48,567 bases of DNA from JBJXGE01 sp046154185 (GTDB lineage Bacteria; Planctomycetota; UBA8108; UBA1146; JAJFFE01), in assembly GCA_046154185.1 (NCBI GenBank), contig JBJXGE010000047.1, forward strand, positions 1 to 48,567. Reading direction: 5' to 3'. This document shows positions 43,175 through 48,567 of the stretch, piece by piece. Positions within the stretch are counted from its first letter, which is position 1. Every line of letters starts with the position of its first letter. The notes under the pieces were generated by a model, which was not told the DNA's origin, did not search any database, and saw only the letters and a list, made by a program, of their open reading frames with translations. Made by a program: the position numbers and the translations under genes.

Positions 43175-43215
43175 AAAAGGGGACGAGTACGCCGCATGCG
43201 GTCGCACTCGTCCCC
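43175..43215 (-). terminator. Rho-independent terminator of the FG-GAP/dockerin gene
   Basis: On the minus strand GGGGACGAGT (43206-43215) pairs perfectly with ACTCGTCCCC (43179-43188) and is followed by TTTTGAGTTT. Within the loop, CCGCATGCGG can form a nested stem. It separates the large FG-GAP gene from the peroxidase operon. Confidence 0.8.
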
Positions 43216-43245
43216 CCTTCGTTAACTCACCCGACCGACTTCACG

Positions 43246-46020
43246 CTACGGACACGTGTAGGTATCGCACTCGAGCGCATCATCCGTCGTGTCGAGTCCG
43301 CACAGTGGGAACGGCTCAACGGGCGCCGTGCCCGACGAGAACAGGTACGACAGCAAGAAAATCCCGTCGGCGATGTTGATTCCACCATCGTCGTTGCCGT
43401 CGAGCGCCGACAAGCAATCGTCGGCCGGAATCATCGAGAACAAATGGTCGAGAATCGTGATGACGTCAGCAACGTTGACGTCGTTGTCGCCATTCGCATC
43501 GCCACGCACAAATTGTGTCCCGACGAGCAACGGCGGAAAGCAGTTTAGGTAGCGGCCGACCAAGTCGGTCTTATCGTGCGGCTCGCCGATTCCGCCGAGT
43601 TCGATGCTCTGCGAAATGATCCGACTCGAACCAAGCACTTCGTTGATGACACCGGCAGTGAACTGCACGCCGCCAACAGACGACACCGCGCGCAGAACTG
43701 CCTGCCCAGTTGTCAAATTCCCGAGCCGGTCGACCGACGCTTCGTCGCCAGTGACGTTCACGACGGTGTCGAATGACATCAGGTCGCAACTCGCCGCGAC
43801 TATGCCTTCGACCGTCAACACGGTTCCTGTGCCATCGCTGCAGCTCGCTCCGGTATCAAAACCGAGGTAGCTGTGAATGGCGGTCGGTGCATCGAAGCAG
43901 AACGTATCGCCGCCGCTCAGGAACAGGCTCTTTTGGGAGCCGAAAACGATGAAGTTCTCGAGCATGGCTCCTTCCGCGACTGTCAGAGTGTGCTTGAGAG
44001 TGGGGCCGGTGCCGAGATCCAACCACACGCGCTGGAAGGCGTCGAGCGGATAGCCGGCCGTCGCCAATTCGGTCAACGACGCGACCTGCACGAGCACCGG
44101 CAACTGCGAGTTGTCGAGCAGTGCTTGCTCGAGTGCGGCCGCGGAATCGACGACCCCCCCGATTGTCTGGGTGAAGCGCACCACCAAGTCCGTGAGATTC
44201 GTCGCGAGCACGCTCAAGGTGCAAACTCGCGGAACACTGACCTCGGCTCCGACGAGCGCGATGACCTCGTAAGTCGTCGGACCGATCGGCGGCGCGAGAT
44301 CGAGGTAGCTCGTGTTGCTGCCCGGCAGCGTCACGAGCAGAATTCCGTTGCGATGCACTTCAACGCCCGTGTAAGCGCCGCCGCCGACGCCCGTTTGATT
44401 CGCCCAGCTCAACTGCATGTTCTCTTCGACTTGTGAGCAAACGAGGCCGGTGACCGGCAACACGGTCGCAACCTGCACGACGCACGCGGTCGGATTCGCC
44501 GAATCAGGGCCCTGCACGCCGGTGACCGTGTATGAGTAATTGCCAGCACCGGGGGACACGTCGGTGTACGTCGTCGCGGTGCCGCCCAATGTCTGAATGA
44601 GCGCGCCGTTGCGTCGCACTTGTAGGCTTGTGTACGTATCGCCGTTCACCCAAGTCAACACGACGTTCAACACGACTTGGCTGCAAGTGAGATTCTCGAC
44701 CTGGTCGACCGGCACGATGATGTTCGTGTAGTAGAGGTCTGTACCGCTGCAGTGCCCAACCAGCACATCATCTACTCCGTCGCCGTTGAAGTCCGCGACC
44801 GCCACGTCGTACACGCCTTGGTGGTGCGCGGGGATGTAAGTGCCCGAAGAGTAAGGATCCGTCAGCGTCGGACTCGGCGTCGCGCCGTTGTTGCGCAGAA
44901 AGGCCATGCGTCGATTGCAGCCTGGAACATCCGTATCGGTATCCGTCACCACGACGTCCATGTCTGAATCGGTATCAAGATTGCGAATGTAGACGTTGCC
45001 GCCGAAACCGGTCGTCAATGGCGACGTGATCCCGGTCGAAGTCCAGGACACTGGAATGGCGCCGACCGCCGAGTTGTTGAGCTGGAATTGATCCTGCCCA
45101 TCTTGCACGACGTAGAAATCACTCTTGCCGTCGTTGTTGAGATCGCCGATGTCGAAGTGATACGACGCGGAAACCGCCATGGTCTGCTGCGTCGTGAAGA
45201 ACCCGGGATTCGCCGGGTTGTTGTACGCCACGACGATGGTGCCCGGCGTGTTCTTGACGATCTCTGGGAACCCGTCGCCGTTCAAATCGCGAATCATGCC
45301 AGCCGTCGGGAAGCCCGACTCCCAAAATCCCGCCGGTAAACGGGAAGCCGTTTGTTCCGTGAAAACACCCGTGCCGTCGTTGATCAGCAGCTTATCTTCG
45401 AGGTTATTCAAATAGTCGACGAGGTAGATTTCGTCACGTCCGTCGCCGGTCAGGTCGCCGACGCCAACCGCGCACGAATTCGGTTGATCACCGATTGTGC
45501 CGAGGAACGGTATGCGCGATGGCTCTTCCTGAAACCCGAGCCAAGCACCTCCCGGACCGTTGCCGCGGTTGATGTAAATGCGCGGCTGCTGTCCGGGCGA
45601 ACTATCGTTGCCGGCATTCGCGAACACCAAGTCCGGCCATATGTCGGCGTTGAAATAGCCGATCATCACATCGCGCGTATTGGCGCCCGTCGGAAACGCG
45701 GTCGAGCTGATGAAGGCCGGCGCGAGCGCCGCCGTCTGGTCGATCAACACGCCATCGACATTCATGAAGAGCACGCTCGGCCGCGGCCCAAAAGTGGTAA
45801 ATGGGGATTTTCGCGCCGCGACGACGTCGGGGTCGCCATCGAGATCGAAGTCGCCGGTGATATAGTCCTTCTCTTCTGGATCGCTCGCGCCGAGCGTCGG
45901 AGTCGACACGATGTTGGTGTCCGTGACCTGCACATAGTCGAGCCAAACTTGCGCCTCAGCGGGATTCTCCAGAGCGAAACAACAGCACACAACGAGACCG
46001 GCGGTGAGCTTCCGAAACAC
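43246..46020 (-). CDS. Large exported FG-GAP/VCBS protein with fibronectin-like modules and dockerin-like tail
   Basis: 924 residues. Signal peptide (~1-23, ENPAEAQ), FG-GAP/VCBS propeller repeats with Ca2+ loops (DFDLDGDPDVVAARK, DLTGDGRDEIYLVDYL, DLNNDGKSDFYVV, DFNGDGVDDVLVGHC; ~30-430), two fibronectin-III-like modules starting VENLTCSQVVLNVVLTW and VTGLVCSQVEENMQLSW (~435-600), an unclassified ~200-residue domain with LFLSGGDTFCFDAP (~690-705), and a C-terminal dockerin-like pair (RGDANGDNDVNVADVITIL, LDGNDDGGINIADGIFLLS) ending CGLDTTDDALECDTYTCP. GTG start with GGAGG at 5 nt. It is likely a surface display or adhesion protein. Single gene with its own promoter and terminator. Confidence 0.85.
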   Translation of the reverse strand: MFRKLTAGLVVCCCFALENPAEAQVWLDYVQVTDTNIVSTPTLGASDPEEKDYITGDFDLDGDPDVVAARKSPFTTFGPRPSVLFMNVDGVLIDQTAALAPAFISSTAFPTGANTRDVMIGYFNADIWPDLVFANAGNDSSPGQQPRIYINRGNGPGGAWLGFQEEPSRIPFLGTIGDQPNSCAVGVGDLTGDGRDEIYLVDYLNNLEDKLLINDGTGVFTEQTASRLPAGFWESGFPTAGMIRDLNGDGFPEIVKNTPGTIVVAYNNPANPGFFTTQQTMAVSASYHFDIGDLNNDGKSDFYVVQDGQDQFQLNNSAVGAIPVSWTSTGITSPLTTGFGGNVYIRNLDTDSDMDVVVTDTDTDVPGCNRRMAFLRNNGATPSPTLTDPYSSGTYIPAHHQGVYDVAVADFNGDGVDDVLVGHCSGTDLYYTNIIVPVDQVENLTCSQVVLNVVLTWVNGDTYTSLQVRRNGALIQTLGGTATTYTDVSPGAGNYSYTVTGVQGPDSANPTACVVQVATVLPVTGLVCSQVEENMQLSWANQTGVGGGAYTGVEVHRNGILLVTLPGSNTSYLDLAPPIGPTTYEVIALVGAEVSVPRVCTLSVLATNLTDLVVRFTQTIGGVVDSAAALEQALLDNSQLPVLVQVASLTELATAGYPLDAFQRVWLDLGTGPTLKHTLTVAEGAMLENFIVFGSQKSLFLSGGDTFCFDAPTAIHSYLGFDTGASCSDGTGTVLTVEGIVAASCDLMSFDTVVNVTGDEASVDRLGNLTTGQAVLRAVSSVGGVQFTAGVINEVLGSSRIISQSIELGGIGEPHDKTDLVGRYLNCFPPLLVGTQFVRGDANGDNDVNVADVITILDHLFSMIPADDCLSALDGNDDGGINIADGIFLLSYLFSSGTAPVEPFPLCGLDTTDDALECDTYTCP

Positions 46021-46071
46021 GATGCCTCCGATTCCTTTGAGAAGAATCTTGGGGGAGAAATGAATGTCGGT

Positions 46072-46100
46072 ATTTCAACATCCCATTGGGGATGGGTCAA
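46072..46100 (-). promoter_or_regulatory. Promoter of the FG-GAP gene with a dyad filling its spacer
   Basis: On the minus strand: -35 TTGACC (46095-46100), 17-bp spacer, -10 TGAAAT (46072-46077). The spacer is occupied by CATCCC-N4-GGGATG (46079-46094), a perfect dyad, the position expected for a repressor or MerR-type activator site. Start would be near 46066 with a 45-nt leader. Confidence 0.5.
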
Positions 46101-46276
46101 GCAGGGAGTCCGAGACTTGGCCTAAAGTCCGCGCTGCGTTGCCACTCGCAGGCCAATCTTGGCGTCGGCGCGAACGGTGAAAGCGCGGCTTGCGTTACCG
46201 TCAAAGCGCCGTGCGATGTTACGCTTTATTGCCGCACAGCGAGGCGGCAAACTTTTCCCGCAGCCCGAGGAGTCGC

Positions 46277-46753
46277 ATGTCCGCGAAACATCTCCTGCTC
46301 ATCGTTGTGATCGTCGGCGTCATCGCCGGGACGATCCTGAAGATTTCGCGGCGCGCCGCCGCCAATGGCCTCTTCACTACTGACTGGCCGGTCGCGCTCG
46401 ACGAAGCGCGCGATTCGGGTCGACCGATCTTGCTCTATTTTCACAGCCCGACGTGAGGTCCGTGCCGCACGCTCGAGAGCCGTGTGTTCTCGACCTCCGA
46501 GTTTGCGACCGCCGCGGCGGATTTTGTGTGCGTGAAAGTAAAACCGAGCCGCGGTCACGACGCGCTGCGTTATAAGTCGAGTGGCTATATCCCAGAAGTC
46601 GTGCTCATTCGTCCCGACGGCGAGGCCATTGGAGTACTCGATACGGGGGATGTAGGCGACGTGTGCGATGTGTTGCGCAATGTCGCCCACGCCACTCGCG
46701 CCCCGTCGAACGCGGTCGCTAACCCGGGCGAGCGAGTGATTCCGGATTTTTGA
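46277..46753 (+). CDS. Candidate selenoprotein: membrane-anchored thioredoxin-like protein with Sec-Gly-Pro-Cys (in-frame TGA at 46454-46456)
   Basis: 158 residues if TGA is selenocysteine. A single membrane helix (~5-24, LLLIVVIVGVIAGTIL) anchors a periplasmic thioredoxin-like fold. The active site is PILLYFHSPT-U60-G-P-C63, where ordinary members read C-G-P-C after a strand of this type. The frame then continues for 98 codons with thioredoxin-family sense: TLESRVFSTSEFATAAADFVCVKVK, the redox-family YIPEVVLIRPDGEAIG (cis-Pro region) and a final helix. GAGGAG lies 4 nt before the ATG. The break by TGA is between well-conserved parts, so decay is unlikely. An 8-bp bulged stem-loop follows at SECIS distance. 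Convergent with atpC. Confidence 0.8.
46457..46486 (+). promoter_or_regulatory. Candidate bacterial SECIS element
   Basis: After the TGA, CGCACG-CT (46466-46473) pairs with AG-(C bulge)-CGTGTG (46478-46486, one G-U), giving eight pairs with a CGAG loop at nt 18-21 downstream of TGA and G at the second loop position. This fits the bacterial SECIS spacing (16-37 nt). Confidence 0.55.
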
Positions 46754-46771
46754 TAACGGCACGAACGACGA

Positions 46772-47047
46772 TCAACTCTTCGTCTTCGCCTCGGCGCGTT
46801 CCGCTAAGACGGTCACTTTGTTCTTCAGCACTTCCATAAAGCCACCGGCGACCTGGTAGCGCGAACTCGCGCCGTCGGCCGTCTTGATGCGCAGCTCGCC
46901 CTTGCCGAGGGCGGTGATGAGCGGCGCGTGCCCGGACAAGATGCCGACTTGTCCGTCGGCACCTGGCGCCACGACGGATGTCGCCTGGCCTTTGTAGATC
47001 GCGCCCTCGGGCGTGAGCAACTCGCAGCTAAAGCTTTTGTCGAACAT
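46772..47047 (-). CDS. atpC: F-type ATP synthase epsilon subunit
   Basis: 91 residues from ATG 47047, whose TGATG overlaps the atpD stop. It has only the N-terminal beta-sandwich (FSCELLTPEGAIYKG, VGILSGHAPLITALGKGELRI, YQVAGGFMEVLKNKVTVLAERA) and lacks the two C-terminal helices of the full-length 130-140 residue subunit, so it cannot make the extended inhibitory form. Short epsilon subunits occur in several bacterial groups. Part of the F1 operon, last gene. Confidence 0.93.
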   Translation of the reverse strand: MFDKSFSCELLTPEGAIYKGQATSVVAPGADGQVGILSGHAPLITALGKGELRIKTADGASSRYQVAGGFMEVLKNKVTVLAERAEAKTKS

Positions 47048-48471
47048 CAGGCGTTCTTCATTTTCTCGGCGGCCGCCACCGCTTCTTCGATTGCGCCGAC
47101 GTACATGAACGCTTGCTCCGGCAAGTGATCCCACTTGCCTTCGACGAGTTCCTTGCACGAACGCACGGTGTCTTTCACTTCGACGTACTTGCCCTTGAGA
47201 CCCGTGAACGCCTCGGCGACGTTGAATGGTTGCGAGAAGAAGCGTTCGATGCGGCGCGCGCGACCGACCACGATCTTGTCGTCCTCCGACAACTCGTCCA
47301 TGCCGAGGATCGCGATGATGTCTTGAAGATCGCGATAGCGCTGCAAAATGCGCTGCACTTCGCGCGCCACCGCGTAGTGCTCCTCGCCGACGATTTGCGG
47401 ATCGAGAATGCGCGACGTCGACGCCAAGGGGTCGATCGCCGGGTAAATCCCTTTGCCCGAGATGCCGCGATCGAGCACGGTCGTGGCGTCGAGGTGGGCG
47501 AACGCCGTCGCCGGCGCCGGGTCGGTCAAGTCGTCGGCCGGCACATAGATCGCCTGCACCGAAGTGATCGAGCCTTGCTTCGTCGACGTGATGCGTTCCT
47601 GGAGCTGACCCATTTCGGTGGCGAGCGTCGGCTGGTAACCGACGGCCGACGGCATCCGTCCGAGGAGCGCCGACACTTCCGAGCCCGCTTGGCTGAAACG
47701 GAAAATATTGTCGACGAAGATCAGCACGTCAGTACCGGAACGATCGCGGAAATACTCCGCCATCGTCAGCGCCGCGAGACCGACGCGCAGGCGCGCGCCC
47801 GGCGGCTCGTTCATTTGTCCAAAGACCAGCACGGTGCGGTCGAGCACGCTGAACGTCTTGCCGTCGGCGGTCTTCACGACCGCTTCCTTCATCTCGTTCC
47901 ACAGGTCGTTACCCTCGCGCGTGCGCTCGCCGACGCCAGCGAACACCGAAAAGCCGCCGTGTTTCGTGGCGACGTTATTGATGAGTTCTTGAATGAGCAC
48001 TGTCTTGCCGAGACCCGCGCCGCCGAAAAGCCCGGTCTTGCCGCCCTTCGAATAAGGCGTCAACAGGTCGACGACCTTGATCCCGGTTTCGAACACTTTG
48101 GTCGACGCTTCGAGGTTGTCGAAGGTCACGGCCGCGCGGTGAATCGGCCGGCGCTCTTTGGTCTTCACCGGCGGCTTCTTATCGACCGGCTCGCCGAGCA
48201 AGTTGAACACGCGGCCGAGCACTTCGTCGCCCACGGGCACGGTAATCGGTGAGAGCGTGTCGATGACTTCCATATTGCGCACGACACCGTCGGTCGACGC
48301 CATTGCGATCGCGCGCACGCGGTTGCCGCCCAAGTGCTGTTGCACTTCGAGCGTGAGGTGAACTTTGCCCGCATTGATGGTGAGCGCGTTGTAAATCGTC
48401 GGCAGATGATTCTCGGGAAACTCGGCGTCGATGGTCGCGCCGATCACCTGCACCACTTTACCTTTGACCAT
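47047..48471 (-). CDS. atpD: F-type ATP synthase beta subunit
   Basis: 474 residues. The Walker A GGAGLGKTV (~151-159) and the catalytic Glu region GVGERTREGNDLWNEM (~184-199) and Walker B VLIFVDNIFRFSQAGSEVSALLGRMPSAVGYQP (split: VLIFVDNIF; AGSEVSALLGRMPSAVGYQP) identify the catalytic subunit that makes ATP with alpha. ATG at 48471; upstream GGAACTGG is a weak ribosome site. The gene before it (atpG expected) is outside the window. Cytoplasmic membrane, peripheral F1. Confidence 0.97.
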   Translation of the reverse strand: MVKGKVVQVIGATIDAEFPENHLPTIYNALTINAGKVHLTLEVQQHLGGNRVRAIAMASTDGVVRNMEVIDTLSPITVPVGDEVLGRVFNLLGEPVDKKPPVKTKERRPIHRAAVTFDNLEASTKVFETGIKVVDLLTPYSKGGKTGLFGGAGLGKTVLIQELINNVATKHGGFSVFAGVGERTREGNDLWNEMKEAVVKTADGKTFSVLDRTVLVFGQMNEPPGARLRVGLAALTMAEYFRDRSGTDVLIFVDNIFRFSQAGSEVSALLGRMPSAVGYQPTLATEMGQLQERITSTKQGSITSVQAIYVPADDLTDPAPATAFAHLDATTVLDRGISGKGIYPAIDPLASTSRILDPQIVGEEHYAVAREVQRILQRYRDLQDIIAILGMDELSEDDKIVVGRARRIERFFSQPFNVAEAFTGLKGKYVEVKDTVRSCKELVEGKWDHLPEQAFMYVGAIEEAVAAAEKMKNA

Positions 48472-48528
48472 GTCAGTACCAGTTCCGTTTCTGTGGTCTA
48501 CTTCAAGCTCTCAGAGCTGTCTTTCCTA

Positions 48529-48549
48529 GGGGGCTGGCTCCCAGCCCCC
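48529..48549. other. GC-rich hairpin upstream of atpD
   Basis: GGGGGCTGG (48529-48537) pairs perfectly with CCAGCCCCC (48541-48549) with a 3-nt CTC loop. It lies 58-78 bp before the atpD ATG, in the atpG-atpD spacer expected for the operon. A run of 16 G follows directly and ends the window. Confidence 0.45.
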
Positions 48550-48551
48550 TC

Positions 48552-48567
48552 GGGGGGGGGGGGGGGG
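48552..48567. other. Terminal run of 16 G, probable read-end or assembly artefact
   Basis: The window ends in an uninterrupted poly-G tract just after a strong hairpin. Such runs are a known artefact of two-colour Illumina chemistry at read ends, so these bases may not be genomic. The first 16S base also falls at the left edge, consistent with a contig ending at hard-to-assemble spots. Confidence 0.6.

Noticed and set aside
1..48567. CRISPR arrays, insertion sequences, phage genes, integron attC sites
   Set aside because: No regularly spaced repeats, transposase, integrase, recombinase or phage structural sequence was seen.

Overview
This looks like chromosomal DNA of a high-GC Gram-negative bacterium, most likely a planctomycete or close relative. 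The first bases are the 5' end of a 16S rRNA gene on the minus strand, with the planctomycete-like wording ATTAGGCATGCAAGTCG. The window is also rich in protein types typical of that group: FG-GAP/VCBS proteins, a CRTAC1/ASPIC-UnbV protein, di-heme peroxidases, a propeller histidine kinase, and exported proteins with dockerin-like C-terminal tails. LpxA and a lipid A type acyltransferase indicate an outer membrane. The left edge cuts 16S and the right edge is a hairpin plus a run of G, so both edges look like contig breaks.

Layout. 1-430: 16S start, leader with boxA, and rRNA promoter. 617-3625: a cyclic-nucleotide operon with a cNMP-binding effector, a metallo-beta-lactamase fold phosphodiesterase candidate and an FHA-GAF adenylate cyclase. 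3650-8136 (minus): a large exported Ig-like-repeat protein, then a flotillin with its NfeD/YuaF partner. 8357-13245: DUF2071 protein, double-SIS sugar isomerase-like protein, SEC-C protein, rsmG, MauG-type peroxidase and HNH nuclease. 13246-13802: non-coding, with tandem hairpins that look like a dispersed repeat and a possible gene remnant. 13803-17548 (minus): a five-gene nickel importer, nikKMLQO, with promoter, upstream dyad and leader hairpin. 17712-19166: an exported protein whose reading frame is crossed by one in-frame TGA in a U-x-x-C position. 19281-26384: cupredoxin, exported CYTH protein, and a two-component set (single receiver, propeller kinase, sigma-54 activator). 26710-34961: two tandem paralogous exported proteins and two paralogous von Willebrand A proteins flanking an M28 peptidase, an acyltransferase and lpxA. 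35191-38271: DTW-domain tRNA modification enzyme and two flavin amine oxidases. 38278-46020 (minus): TPR, CRTAC1, dockerin-tailed peroxidase and a large FG-GAP/dockerin protein. 46277-46753: a small membrane-anchored thioredoxin-like protein with TGA in the place of the first cysteine of C-G-P-C. 46772-48471 (minus): atpC and atpD.

The strongest unusual signal is the pair of unrelated thioredoxin-like genes, 29 kb apart, each continuing in frame through a TGA exactly where a redox cysteine is expected and each followed by a stem-loop at the spacing known for bacterial SECIS elements. Together they suggest a selenocysteine-decoding organism; no selenocysteine machinery gene lies in this window. 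Other points of interest are the complete cAMP make/bind/destroy operon, a CX3CH heme site in a dockerin-tailed peroxidase, an exported CYTH protein, and several perfect dyads sitting on predicted promoters.
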